Part shown: piece by piece, positions 33,389 to 42,469 of the stretch | Layout: each line of letters starts with the position of its first letter | Numbering within the stretch: the stretch's first letter is position 1 | Source of the DNA: UKL13-3 sp964392775 | GTDB lineage: Bacteria; Bacteroidota; Bacteroidia; UKL13-3 | DNA: 64,000 nucleotides | Assembly: GCA_964392775.1 (NCBI GenBank) | Contig: CAYMRD010000006.1 | Location: forward strand, 62,001 to 126,000 | Direction of reading: 5' to 3' | Position numbers and translations under genes: made by a program | The notes under the pieces: generated by a model | Databases searched by the model: none | What the model saw: the letters and a program-made list of their open reading frames with translations, nothing else | What the model was told of the DNA's origin: nothing

Positions 33389-33733
33389 CTATTTTACTTT
33401 CTCAACTACTGCTTTGAAAGTCTCAGGGTGGTTCATTGCGAGGTCGGCAAGAACTTTACGGTTTAGGCCAAGGCTGGTTGTACCAACTTTACCCATAAAC
33501 TGTGAGTAGCTCATACCGTGCAAGCGGGCGCCTGCATTGATACGCATGATCCACAATGAGCGGAAGTTACGTTTTTTGGTTTTACGATCGCGGTAAGCAT
33601 ATCCCAGACCTTTGTCTATCGTATGTTTGGCGATGGTTAATACGTTTTTACGTTTTCCCCAGTAACCTTTTGCAAGGCCGAGGAGTTTTTTTCTGCGTCT
33701 GCGAGACGCTACTGAATTGACACTACGTGGCAT
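33389..33733 (-). CDS. rplT: 50S ribosomal protein L20
   Basis: A 114-residue assembly-initiator protein of the large subunit, binding 23S rRNA domain II. Family start MPRSVNSVASRRRRKKLLGLAKGYWGKRKN (core RRRRKKLLGLAKGYWGKRKN) and LWIMRINAGAR. Last gene of the thrS-infC-rpmI-rplT operon. In other bacteria L20 represses this operon; no leader structure was verified here. Confidence 0.97.
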   Translation of the reverse strand: MPRSVNSVASRRRRKKLLGLAKGYWGKRKNVLTIAKHTIDKGLGYAYRDRKTKKRNFRSLWIMRINAGARLHGMSYSQFMGKVGTTSLGLNRKVLADLAMNHPETFKAVVEKVK

Positions 33734-33860
33734 AATTGTTAAGTTTTTTTGGACTGAAGCGTTCCGAGTATTCGGAAACTTTTAATAGGCTCGTGTCCGG
33801 GTTTTTTAAATTAAACTTTAAACCTGCTCCAATTGCTTGGGGCAAATTCAACTTGCGATC

Positions 33861-34061
33861 TTATTTACCGATTGCAAGCAGATTTTTGATCAATCCCATA
33901 TCAGGATCAGATACTACAACCATCTTAGTCAAACCACGTTTTTGTTTGGTGGTTTTCTTGGTCAGGATGTGATTTTTAAACGCCTGCGCACGTTTGATTT
34001 TACCGCTGGGGGTAACTTTAAAACGCTTTTTCGCAGAGCTGTTGGTTTTCATTTTTGGCAT
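33861..34061 (-). CDS. rpmI: 50S ribosomal protein L35
   Basis: A 66-residue basic protein with the family start MPKMKTNSSAKKRFKVTPSG and K-R-rich body (HILTKKTTKQKRGL). Between infC and rplT as is universal in this operon. The 127-bp gap to rplT holds no other gene. Confidence 0.96.
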   Translation of the reverse strand: MPKMKTNSSAKKRFKVTPSGKIKRAQAFKNHILTKKTTKQKRGLTKMVVVSDPDMGLIKNLLAIGK

Positions 34062-34100
34062 AATCTGTCTTCCTTTTTATTATTCGATGTACGATTTTCT

Positions 34101-34751
34101 TTATTTCTCGGCCGGGGCCGGTGTTGTTGGTGCTGATTTCCCTTTAGGGCTCATCAACAAAAACATTTTTTTACCTTCTAGTCTTGGCAACTGCTCCACT
34201 TTACCAAGTTCAGAGAGTTTTTGTGCAAACTGAAGCAACAATACCTCGCCACGTTCTTTGTACACAATTGCTCTGCCTTTAAAGAATACATAAGCACGAA
34301 CTTTATTACCGTCTTTCAAAAAGTTTTCGGCATGTTTCAGTTTAAAGTCAAAATCATGCTCATCGGTATTCGGTCCGAATCTGATTTCCTTTACCTCTTG
34401 TTTTACGGTATTGGCTTTCAGTTCTTTTTTCTTCTTTTTTTGCTCGTACAAAAACTTTTTGTAGTCGACTACCTTACATACCGGTGGGTCTGCGTTAGGT
34501 GAGATCTCTACTAAGTCAAGTTCCTGCGTGTCGGCAATGCGAAGGGCTTCCTGAAGAGAATAAACTCCTACTTCAACGTTGTCGCCTACCAATCGAACCT
34601 GTGTTGCACGGATCCTTTCATTGATCTTATGCTCAGGCTCTCTTGCTTTGCTCATGCCACGACCGTAGCGGTTAGCACCCGGAACGTATGCCGGTTTGGG
34701 TGCAGGTTTGTTCCCTGTGCTAGGGACAAATGGTTTGTTTGGTGCTGCCAA
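34101..34751 (-). CDS. infC: Translation initiation factor IF-3
   Basis: Binds the 30S subunit, checks start codons and prevents subunit joining. N-domain INERIRATQVRLVGDNVEVG, then VEISPNADPPVCKVVDYKKF, linker KKKKKELKA, C-domain EIRFGPNTDEHDFDFKLKHA and KVRAYVFFKGR. The frame starts at TTG 34751 (216 aa), 22 nt after the thrS stop; an internal ATG at 34655 would give 184 aa and still contain both domains. The extra N-terminal ~32 residues are proline-rich (KPAPKPAYVPGANRYGRG). The C-terminal tail has PTTPAPAEK. Confidence 0.93.
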   Translation of the reverse strand: MAAPNKPFVPSTGNKPAPKPAYVPGANRYGRGMSKAREPEHKINERIRATQVRLVGDNVEVGVYSLQEALRIADTQELDLVEISPNADPPVCKVVDYKKFLYEQKKKKKELKANTVKQEVKEIRFGPNTDEHDFDFKLKHAENFLKDGNKVRAYVFFKGRAIVYKERGEVLLLQFAQKLSELGKVEQLPRLEGKKMFLLMSPKGKSAPTTPAPAEK

Positions 34752-34773
34752 GTATGGTTTTAAATTGGTTTTT

Positions 34774-36735
34774 TTAATTAATGTTTTTGGCTTGCTGGTC
34801 TTTGATAAATATTACAAAGTCTTCCAGTTTAAACTTGCCCACATCTCCTTCTCCGTGTTTGCGAACCGAAACGCTGCCTTCAGCTTCTTCCTGTTCTCCG
34901 ATGATGAGCATAAAGGGGATTTTTTTCGTTTCGGCATCCCTTATCTTTTTGCCAATCTTCTCGTTCCTGTCGTCAAACGGCCCGCGAATATCTGCTTTAT
35001 TTAGCACATTCACAACTTTTTGCGCGTAGTCATGATATTTCTCACTGATTGGCAAAATGGCCACCGGCTCGGGGGTTAACCACAGCGGGAAGTTACCTGC
35101 ACAATGCTCAATCAATACGGCCACAAAACGCTCCAGCGAGCCGAATGGCGCGCGGTGTATCATCACAGGGCGGTGTTTTTGGTTATCACTTCCGGTATAC
35201 TCCAGCTCAAAACGTTCGGGTAGGTTATAGTCTACCTGAATGGTTCCCAATTGCCATTTACGGCCAATGGCATCTTTTACCATAAAGTCGAGTTTTGGCC
35301 CGTAGAAGGCGGCTTCTCCAAGCTCAACTACCGTTGTCAGGCCTTTTTCGGCTGCCGACTCAATGATGGCCTGCTCGGCCAGATTCCAGTTTTCATCGCT
35401 TCCGATGTATTTGGTTTTATTCTCCGGGTCGCGCAGGGAAATCTGAGCGGTAAAGTCTTTAAAGTCTAATGCTTTGAATACGTACAGCACCAGATCAATC
35501 ACCTTGCAAAATTCTTCTTTCACCTGATCGGGGCGACAAAACAAGTGGGCATCATCCTGAGTAAATCCACGAACCCGTGTCAATCCGTGCAATTCGCCTG
35601 CTTGTTCGTAGCGGTAAACGGTACCAAACTCGGCATACCGCACGGGCAGGTCTTTGTATGATTTAGGAGAGGCCTTGTAAATTTCACAATGGTGAGGGCA
35701 GTTCATCGGTTTCAGGAAAAACTCCTCGCCTTCGCGCGGGGTTGAAATCGGCTGAAACGAATCGGCTCCGTATTTTTCGTAGTGACCCGAAGTGATGTAC
35801 AAATTTTTGTTACCGATATGAGGTGTTACCACCGGCAAATATCCGGCAGCTACCTGTGCTTTTTGCAAAAACTGAACGAGTTTTTCGCGCAGGGCAGCGC
35901 CTTTAGGCAACCACAACGGCAAACCCATTCCTACTTTTTCGGAGAAGGTAAACAGCTCCAGTTCTTTTCCAATCTTGCGGTGATCGCGTTTTTTTGCTTC
36001 TTCAAGCAACACCAAATACTCATCCAGTTCCGATTTTTTAGGGAAGGTGATTCCGTAAATACGGGTGAGCATTTTGTTTTTTTCATCCCCTCTCCAGTAC
36101 GCACCGGCAACGCTCATCAGCTTAATGGCCTTGATGAATCCGGTATTGGGAATATGCGGTCCACGGCACAAATCGGTAAAGTTTCCCTGATTGTAAAACG
36201 TGATGCTTCCGTCTTCCAATCCTTCGAGCAGGTCGAGTTTGTACTCATCGCCTTTTTCTTTGAAGTAGGCAATGGCATCAGCTTTCGAAACCTCCGAACG
36301 TTTATACGGATTGGCCTGCTTGGCAAGCTCAACCATTTTATCTTCTATCTTTTTAAAGTCATCGCTCGAAAACTCTTTACCGCCAAAATCAACATCGTAA
36401 TAAAATCCGTTTTCGATGGGAGGTCCGATACCGAACTTGGTTCCGGGGTACAGTGCTTCCAGCGCTTCGGCCATCAGGTGAGCCGATGAGTGCCACATTG
36501 TTTGTTTACCATCCGTATCATTCCAGGTGAGCAGTGTAAGCGCAGCGTCTTCGTTGATGGGGCGTGTAGCGTCCCATACTTCCCAATTCGCAGGGTTGAG
36601 CGAAGTCGAAATCTTGGCGGCTAATACATTGCGGGCCAATCCTTCACTGATGGATTTGGCTACGTCTAAGGCGGTTGCTCCCCGTTCATACGAGCGAACG
36701 GAACCGTCAGGCAGGGTGATATTGATAGTACTCAT
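34774..36735 (-). CDS. thrS: Threonyl-tRNA synthetase
   Basis: Class II synthetase charging tRNA-Thr. TGS domain at residues 1-65 (INITLPDGSVRSYERG), editing domain with HSSAHLMAEAL, catalytic core with Zn ligand Cys in MNCPHHCEIYK, motif 2 RVRGFTQDDAHLFC and motif 3 IHRAPFGSLERF, then the anticodon-binding domain from PVAILPISEKYHDY. ATG at 36735 gives 653 residues; a TTG 12 nt earlier is less likely. First gene of the operon with infC, rpmI and rplT. Confidence 0.96.
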   Translation of the reverse strand: MSTINITLPDGSVRSYERGATALDVAKSISEGLARNVLAAKISTSLNPANWEVWDATRPINEDAALTLLTWNDTDGKQTMWHSSAHLMAEALEALYPGTKFGIGPPIENGFYYDVDFGGKEFSSDDFKKIEDKMVELAKQANPYKRSEVSKADAIAYFKEKGDEYKLDLLEGLEDGSITFYNQGNFTDLCRGPHIPNTGFIKAIKLMSVAGAYWRGDEKNKMLTRIYGITFPKKSELDEYLVLLEEAKKRDHRKIGKELELFTFSEKVGMGLPLWLPKGAALREKLVQFLQKAQVAAGYLPVVTPHIGNKNLYITSGHYEKYGADSFQPISTPREGEEFFLKPMNCPHHCEIYKASPKSYKDLPVRYAEFGTVYRYEQAGELHGLTRVRGFTQDDAHLFCRPDQVKEEFCKVIDLVLYVFKALDFKDFTAQISLRDPENKTKYIGSDENWNLAEQAIIESAAEKGLTTVVELGEAAFYGPKLDFMVKDAIGRKWQLGTIQVDYNLPERFELEYTGSDNQKHRPVMIHRAPFGSLERFVAVLIEHCAGNFPLWLTPEPVAILPISEKYHDYAQKVVNVLNKADIRGPFDDRNEKIGKKIRDAETKKIPFMLIIGEQEEAEGSVSVRKHGEGDVGKFKLEDFVIFIKDQQAKNIN

Positions 36736-36914
36736 AAAGGTCTGCAAAATAGTGCAAGCGGTACAATTTGTGAAATCTTTTATTCCGAGAGAGTAGAGAA
36801 GTAAGATTTAAGATGAAAGAGAGGATGAAGATATGGGAGGGGGACGCGGTTAGATTGTCGGCAGTCCTCAGTTATGGTTTATCGATTAGCCACAGTGATC
36901 TGTCAACTATTCAA

Positions 36915-37937
36915 CTATCTGCTTATCCTGTCCAATCCCTCTTTAGCTGGCGTATATTCAGGGTTAAGTTGCAGGGCATATTCGTAGTTCAGCTTTGCAT
37001 CTTGCCCGTGTTTGCGCATTTCGTGTATCAAACCCCGCATGTAATAAGCCTCGGTGTAATTGTTGTTCATCTGTACACAGATATTAAAACTTCTGAGGGC
37101 TTCATCATATTTCTCAACATCAAAATTAATCATCCCAACATTGTAATAAGACTTGTCATTTGATGGGTCGATATCAATCACTTTGCGGTAATCGAACAAT
37201 GCTTTTTGGTATTGTTTGGTTTGCTGGTAGTAGTATGCACGACCAAAATATGCTTCGGTACTTTTAGGGTTGATGCGGATGGCAGCGGTGAAATATTCCG
37301 GTGCTGATTTGTCTTTACGTGCCGTATTCAACAAGCCCAGTTGCATGGCTGCATCATAATAACTTGGGTCTATTTCCAATGTTTTTTGGTACGAAGCAAT
37401 GGCTTTTGCGGTGTCCTTTAATTCGCGCTGATTGTCGGCTTTCAGAATCATGGCATCAGCACTGGCAGGGTTGGCCGCCAAAATGGTATTGACGAGGTTA
37501 ATGGATTTGGTATGTTCTTTCACTACATAATAGAGTTCGGCAAGTTTGAGCTGGGCTTCGGTATAATCGGGCTTCAGTGCCAATGCACTTTCGTATGCTT
37601 TTGAGGCATCTTGTGTGCGGTTCATTGCATACAAAATTTTGCCTTTGTAATAGTGGTAAAGCGGGTTTTTTCTATCTTTCGTTGTGGCATCTTCTATATC
37701 CACCAATGCTCTATCCATGTATTTTTCGTTGAAATAAATAACGGCACGCTGGTAGTATAGTTCGGCATTATCGGGGTCGGCTTCAATCTGGTTGCTAATG
37801 ACACGCACAGATTGTAAGGCTGCTGTTGAGTCTTTGCCCCCTGTTTCAGCAGCGGGTTTGTTTTTATTCTGACCGCAAGCCGCTACCAGTAGCACCGTGA
37901 TGAAAATCAGTTTTTGAAGAGTTGATTTAAAATACAT
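36915..37937 (-). CDS. TPR-repeat lipoprotein, 340 aa
   Basis: The N-terminal signal ends LLVAAC (C21), predicting a lipoprotein. Residues ~45-335 are about eight tetratricopeptide repeats (for example DNAELYYQRAVIYFNEKYMD, NPLYHYYKGKILYAMNRTQD and STEAYFGRAYYYQQTKQYQK). TPR arrays mediate protein contacts; the partner is unknown. It stands alone between thrS and hmgA and is divergent from hmgA. Confidence 0.87.
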   Translation of the reverse strand: MYFKSTLQKLIFITVLLVAACGQNKNKPAAETGGKDSTAALQSVRVISNQIEADPDNAELYYQRAVIYFNEKYMDRALVDIEDATTKDRKNPLYHYYKGKILYAMNRTQDASKAYESALALKPDYTEAQLKLAELYYVVKEHTKSINLVNTILAANPASADAMILKADNQRELKDTAKAIASYQKTLEIDPSYYDAAMQLGLLNTARKDKSAPEYFTAAIRINPKSTEAYFGRAYYYQQTKQYQKALFDYRKVIDIDPSNDKSYYNVGMINFDVEKYDEALRSFNICVQMNNNYTEAYYMRGLIHEMRKHGQDAKLNYEYALQLNPEYTPAKEGLDRISR

Positions 37938-38012
37938 TTGAAAAGCGTAAATAATGTGAACCGGAAACAGGGATTTTGATGATGATGTGTTTTTTACAAG
38001 TCACAAAAAAAC

Positions 38013-38020
38013 TAAATTTG
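38013..38020 (+). promoter_or_regulatory. Putative -7 element for hmgA
   Basis: TAAATTTG is an exact TAnnTTTG, 126 nt before the hmgA ATG. The long leader is AT-rich with repeated GGGTTAATGGGTTATTGAG words. Confidence 0.35.
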
Positions 38021-38146
38021 GTCGCATTAATGTAATAATATTTGAATAGAGTTATTGGGTTAATGGGTTATTGAGTTATTGGCCAGTGCCTCAAGTCAGA
38101 ACTTTATAAGCAAAAACCGAATAACTAAATAACAAATAACTAAACT

Positions 38147-39304
38147 ATGCCATACTATCATAAACTTGGGAGCATTCCCGCAAAACGACATACTCAGTTC
38201 CGCAAACCTGACGGGACTTTGTATCAGGAAGAACTGGTATCAACCGAAGGGTTCTCCAGTTTGTATTCACTGGTTTACCATACCAATCCGCCTACCATGG
38301 TGAAAGAAATCGGGGAGGCGCGGGCTTTTGGTCCGGTTGCAGCCATGGAAAAAAACATGCAAAACCGCAGCTACCTCACGTTTAAAGCCAAACCTGTGGA
38401 TGACTATTTAGAAAGCCGTGTATACCTGTTGTTCAATAATGATGTATACCTGGCAACAGCTGCTCCTCAAAAAAGTATGACCGATTATTTCTACAAAAAC
38501 TCGGATGGGGATGAAGTGATTTTTGTGCATGAGGGCAGTGGTGTTTTGAAAACTATTTACGGACAAATTCCGTTTGAGTATGGCGATTATCTGGTGATTC
38601 CGAGGGGGACGATTTACCAGTTGCATTTTAACGATGCAAACAACCGTTTGTTTATCACCGAAAGTTTATCACCGATTCGTGCCCCCAAACGTTACCTCAA
38701 CCAGTTTGGTCAGTTGCTCGAGCATTCACCGTATTGCGAGCGCGATTTAAAAGTTCCGCAAAACCTCGAAACATTTGATGAACTTGGAGAGTTTAAGGTG
38801 ATGATCAAAAAACAGGATATGCTCTACCCATACACGTATGCAGCGCATCCGTTCAGTGCCATTGGCTGGGATGGGTATCAGTATCCTTATGGATTTTCGA
38901 TTCATAACTATGAACCAATCACCGGACGTGTACACATGCCACCTCCAATCCACCAAACATTTGAAGGGCATAATTTTGTGATCTGCTCTTTTGTTCCGCG
39001 TCTGTATGATTACCACCCACAGGCGATTCCGGCTCCGTATGCGCATAGCAATGTAGACAGCGATGAAGTATTGTATTATGTGGATGGCGATTTTATGAGC
39101 CGCAAACATGTGGAGCGCGGAATGATTACGTTGCACCCAAAAGGAATCCCGCACGGGCCGCATCCCGGAACGGTTGAAAAATCAATCGGGCAAAAAGAAA
39201 CCGGAGAACTGGCTGTGATGATAGATCCGTTTTATCCGTTGAAGATTACCAAAGCCGCAATGGATATGGAAGATCCGGGGTATTATAAAACGTGGGTGGA
39301 ATAA
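38147..39304 (+). CDS. hmgA: Homogentisate 1,2-dioxygenase
   Basis: Non-haem iron dioxygenase that opens the ring of homogentisate in tyrosine/phenylalanine degradation. The 385-residue bacterial-type length fits. Cupin motifs: GDYLVIPRGTIYQLHF, the metal region HMPPPIHQTFEGHNFV (His, Glu) and LHPKGIPHGPHPG (His). ATG at 38147. A hairpin follows the stop, and hpd lies 1.2 kb downstream with a J-domain gene between. Confidence 0.93.
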   Translation: MPYYHKLGSIPAKRHTQFRKPDGTLYQEELVSTEGFSSLYSLVYHTNPPTMVKEIGEARAFGPVAAMEKNMQNRSYLTFKAKPVDDYLESRVYLLFNNDVYLATAAPQKSMTDYFYKNSDGDEVIFVHEGSGVLKTIYGQIPFEYGDYLVIPRGTIYQLHFNDANNRLFITESLSPIRAPKRYLNQFGQLLEHSPYCERDLKVPQNLETFDELGEFKVMIKKQDMLYPYTYAAHPFSAIGWDGYQYPYGFSIHNYEPITGRVHMPPPIHQTFEGHNFVICSFVPRLYDYHPQAIPAPYAHSNVDSDEVLYYVDGDFMSRKHVERGMITLHPKGIPHGPHPGTVEKSIGQKETGELAVMIDPFYPLKITKAAMDMEDPGYYKTWVE

Positions 39305-39350
39305 TAGATAGACCATAGTTAATAGTCGATAGACATAGACGCGAGAAAGG

Positions 39351-39384
39351 AAAAAGCAGCTGATACAATTCGGCTGCTTTTTTT
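39351..39384 (+). terminator. Intrinsic terminator after hmgA
   Basis: AAAAAGCAGC (39351-39360), 12-nt loop, GCTGCTTTTT (39373-39382) then T-rich. It would separate hmgA from the J-protein gene that starts 14 nt later. Confidence 0.75.
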
Positions 39385-39397
39385 ATATTGCAGGCTG

Positions 39398-40399
39398 ATG
39401 ATATCCGACCCCTACCAGTATTTGGGCATTGAAGCAAATGCTACACTCGATGAAATCAAAAAAGCCTATCGTGCCAAAGCACTGTTGTTGCATCCCGATA
39501 AAAATCCCGCCCCCGATGCGCAACAGCAATTTATTGAATTGACCGAAGCGTATGAATATATTTTAGCTGAAAGGAACGGCCGATTCAAACGGTATACTTC
39601 ACCGTTTGAGCAGGCCGAAAAAGCAAGAGATGCCCGCAGGGAAGAGGCCAAACGCAGGGCTCGCGAGTATGCGCAAATGCGGTATGAAGAGTTTGAAAAA
39701 ACCGAAGCCGCGCAAACCATCAATGCACTGAATACAATTCTCAACCATTTTCTTTTTTTGATTGCTTGTTGTTTAATCATTGCAGTTCCAATTATACTCT
39801 TTTATTATTATGATTTTACTGGAATCATTATTGGTTTGATATTCTTATTGGCAATCGGGCGACCTATCTTTACGTACATCAAACAGTTTTTTGAACCCTC
39901 ACAATTGTGGTTGGCGCTGATGAGTTTGGTGGAGACTTATTTTTTTCGGGTGGTTATTTTAAGCATAACCAATATTTACCTTTTTTTCAAAGTTGTGATG
40001 AATACCCTCATCCCGCTTGAGTATTCATTGACGGGATTTGTGGTGGTAATGTCAGGTTGCTTTCTTTTATTTTTCAGGAAAGAGGCAGCCAAGGTTCGGG
40101 TGTTTTATACTTTGGTCATTTTGCCTTTGCTAATCAATATCATGTTCTGTTTAAACTACTATGGGAGTAGCCGACCCAAGGTTGAAGAGTATGAATTTAA
40201 GAACGCTCAATATGAATCAAAAAGAGGGCATGAAAAAAGCACGATGATATATCTGGAAGGAGGAAAATATGACGAATATGTGGGGATTAGAGTCTTTAGC
40301 TCATTAGATATCATGTGGAACTGCGAGCATATCATCTACCAGTTCGAAGAAGGCTTATTGGGCATACGTGTGATGAAAGAATACCGTTTTATTCCTTAA
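39398..40399 (+). CDS. J-domain protein with membrane segments, 333 aa
   Basis: Residues ~5-60 are a DnaJ domain with the essential HPD motif in LLLHPDKNP, which stimulates an Hsp70. Then comes a basic helix (KARDARREEAKRRAREYAQ) and about four to six hydrophobic segments (FLFLIACCLIIAVPIILFYY, GIIIGLIFLLAIG, FVVVMSGCFLLFF, YTLVILPLLINIMFCL). The C-terminal ~90 residues are soluble (VEEYEFKNAQYESKRG). It would recruit cytoplasmic DnaK to the inner membrane. The neighbours hmgA and hpd suggest no direct job in it. ATG at 39398. Confidence 0.8.
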   Translation: MISDPYQYLGIEANATLDEIKKAYRAKALLLHPDKNPAPDAQQQFIELTEAYEYILAERNGRFKRYTSPFEQAEKARDARREEAKRRAREYAQMRYEEFEKTEAAQTINALNTILNHFLFLIACCLIIAVPIILFYYYDFTGIIIGLIFLLAIGRPIFTYIKQFFEPSQLWLALMSLVETYFFRVVILSITNIYLFFKVVMNTLIPLEYSLTGFVVVMSGCFLLFFRKEAAKVRVFYTLVILPLLINIMFCLNYYGSSRPKVEEYEFKNAQYESKRGHEKSTMIYLEGGKYDEYVGIRVFSSLDIMWNCEHIIYQFEEGLLGIRVMKEYRFIP

Positions 40400-40496
40400 T
40401 GACTTTTATCAAAGAGCTTTATTGATTGACAATTGTCATAGTTATAATCTCCTAAAAAATTCGATTTTCGTAGCTTACATAAACGACAGAATCGCG

Positions 40497-41627
40497 ATGC
40501 AAACAGAAAATCAAACCAAGGAAGTGATGCCGCAAGCCGCTGATTTCCTTCCTTTGAACGGAACAGATTACATTGAATTGTGGGTGGGTAATGCCAAGCA
40601 GGCTGCTCATTATTATAAAACAGCTTTCGGGTTTCAAAGTCTGGCGTATGCCGGTCCCGAAACGGGCTTAAAAGACCGCGCATCTTATGTGCTGGTTCAA
40701 AATAAAATGCGTTTGGTGCTGACTTCACCATTACACAGTGACAGTCCGATTGCCGAGCACCACCGCAAACATGGTGATGGTGTAAAGTATATTGCTTTGT
40801 GGGTGGATGATGCTTATGATGCGTTTGAGCAAACAACCAAACGTGGAGGAGTTGCTTCTGTTCAGCCTAAAACATTAACCGATGATAAAGGTGAAGTGAG
40901 AATGTGCGGCATCAAAACGTATGGTGAAGTAGAACATTTGTTCATCGAGCGTAAAAATTACGAAGGTGTGTTTATGCCTGGTTTTGTGGAGTGGAAAAGC
41001 GCATACAATCCTGCTCCGACCGGTTTATTATACGTTGACCATTGCGTGGGAAATGTGAACTGGAACCAAATGAACCCCTGGGTAAAATGGTATGAAGATG
41101 TAATGGGTTTTAAAAACATTCTTTCATTTGACGATAACGATATCTCAACCGAATACTCAGCTTTGATGAGTAAGGTAATGAGCAACGGAAACGGATATGT
41201 AAAGTTCCCGATCAACGAACCGGCTGAGGGCAAAAAGAAATCGCAGGTAGAAGAATACCTTGATTTTTATGAAGGTGAAGGTGTTCAACATATCGCCATT
41301 GCAACCAAAGATATTGTTGCAACAGTACGCGAATTGATGAGCCGTGGGGTTGAATTTTTGAAAGTTCCTTCGAGCTATTACGAAGATTTGTTTGACCGTG
41401 TTGGTAAGATTGAAGAAGATATTGAGCCTTTAAAAGAACTGGGTATTTTGGTAGACAGAGACGATGAAGGATACTTGTTGCAGTTGTTCTCGAAGCCGGT
41501 AGAAGACCGTCCTACGATGTTTTTCGAAATCATCCAGCGTAAAGGAGCCAAAAGTTTCGGAAAAGGAAACTTCAAAGCCTTGTTTGAAGCATTGGAAAGA
41601 GAGCAAGAGATTCGCGGTAATTTGTAA
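40497..41627 (+). CDS. hpd: 4-hydroxyphenylpyruvate dioxygenase
   Basis: Converts 4-hydroxyphenylpyruvate to homogentisate, the step before HmgA. Two VOC-type halves; the Fe(II) triad is His in LYVDHCVG, His in GVQHIAIATKDI and Glu in FFEIIQRKG. C-terminal motif GKGNFKALFEALEREQ is diagnostic. The frame is open to 40422, but ATG at 40497 gives 376 residues and a normal N-terminus. Followed by a terminator. Confidence 0.95.
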   Translation: MQTENQTKEVMPQAADFLPLNGTDYIELWVGNAKQAAHYYKTAFGFQSLAYAGPETGLKDRASYVLVQNKMRLVLTSPLHSDSPIAEHHRKHGDGVKYIALWVDDAYDAFEQTTKRGGVASVQPKTLTDDKGEVRMCGIKTYGEVEHLFIERKNYEGVFMPGFVEWKSAYNPAPTGLLYVDHCVGNVNWNQMNPWVKWYEDVMGFKNILSFDDNDISTEYSALMSKVMSNGNGYVKFPINEPAEGKKKSQVEEYLDFYEGEGVQHIAIATKDIVATVRELMSRGVEFLKVPSSYYEDLFDRVGKIEEDIEPLKELGILVDRDDEGYLLQLFSKPVEDRPTMFFEIIQRKGAKSFGKGNFKALFEALEREQEIRGNL

Positions 41628-41649
41628 TTCAGGAACGAATAATTATAGG

Positions 41650-41676
41650 AAAGCCCGGCAGAAATGTCGGGCTTTT
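41650..41676 (+). terminator. Intrinsic terminator after hpd
   Basis: AAAGCCCG (41650-41657), GCAGAAATGT loop, CGGGCTTTT (41668-41676). Confidence 0.8.
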
Positions 41677-41692
41677 GTTGTTAATTTGAGGT

Positions 41693-42469
41693 ATGGCAAA
41701 AAAGAATATACAGGAGCTAAGGGAAAAAGTTGCCCACTCAGAACAAAGATTTTTGGAAGGCCCCCGCTCACGTACCCGTGAGTTTTTATTTGCGTTTAAA
41801 GTCTTATGGGAGTTTATCCACGCGTTTCGGAAATTACATTTTATAGGGCCTTGTGTAACGGTATTTGGGAGTGCCCGTTTTGGGGAGGATCATCCGTATT
41901 ATATCAAAGCCCGCGAATTAGGGGCTGCCATCAGTAAACTAGGTTTTACGGTGCTTACCGGTGGCGGACCGGGCATCATGGAAGCCGCCAACCGTGGCGC
42001 ATTTGAAACCGGAGGGCAATCCATAGGCTGCAATATTATTTTGCCGCATGAGCAAAGGGAAAATCCTTATGTGCAAAAATCGGTTGAATTTAAATACTTT
42101 TTTGTGCGCAAAACCTTGCTGGTAAAATACTCGTATGCGTTTATAATTATGCCGGGCGGATGGGGCACCATGGACGAAATGTTTGAAGCACTTACACTTA
42201 TTCAAACTGGAAAGATCAAGGAGTTTCCTGTTATATTAATTGGTCGCGATTATTGGAAAAACCTCATTGAGTTGACCGAAGATATGATAGCCAATAAAAC
42301 GGTTTCGGCTGCCGAGATTAAAGAATATTTGCTGGTAACCGATTCGGTTGACGAGGCTATTGAGCATTTGAAAAAATATTCCATCAACAGGTTTGGTTTA
42401 AAAAAGGCCAGACGCAGTAATGCGAGCAGATGGCTGGGTGAATGGGGCTTTAAACGAAACGCATCATGA
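41693..42469 (+). CDS. LOG family protein (TIGR00730 type)
   Basis: A Rossmann-fold protein with the LOG signatures VLTGGGPGIMEAANRGAFE and MPGGWGTMDEMFE. Characterised LOG proteins are cytokinin riboside 5'-monophosphate phosphoribohydrolases; related bacterial proteins (PpnN) cleave nucleotide 5'-monophosphates. At 258 residues with an N-terminal ~50-residue extension (RTREFLFAFKVLWEFIHAF) this is the longer bacterial form. ATG at 41693 lies 4 nt after TTAATTTG, a near -7 element. The stop overlaps the next ATG. Confidence 0.9.
   Translation: MAKKNIQELREKVAHSEQRFLEGPRSRTREFLFAFKVLWEFIHAFRKLHFIGPCVTVFGSARFGEDHPYYIKARELGAAISKLGFTVLTGGGPGIMEAANRGAFETGGQSIGCNIILPHEQRENPYVQKSVEFKYFFVRKTLLVKYSYAFIIMPGGWGTMDEMFEALTLIQTGKIKEFPVILIGRDYWKNLIELTEDMIANKTVSAAEIKEYLLVTDSVDEAIEHLKKYSINRFGLKKARRSNASRWLGEWGFKRNAS

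Noticed and set aside
35782..36489. A 235-aa plus-strand frame inside thrS
   Set aside because: It lies fully within a well-identified synthetase gene on the other strand and is phenylalanine-rich, a typical antisense artefact.
36736..36914. A T-box leader upstream of thrS
   Set aside because: No specifier stem or terminator/antiterminator could be seen, and T-boxes are not typical of this phylum.
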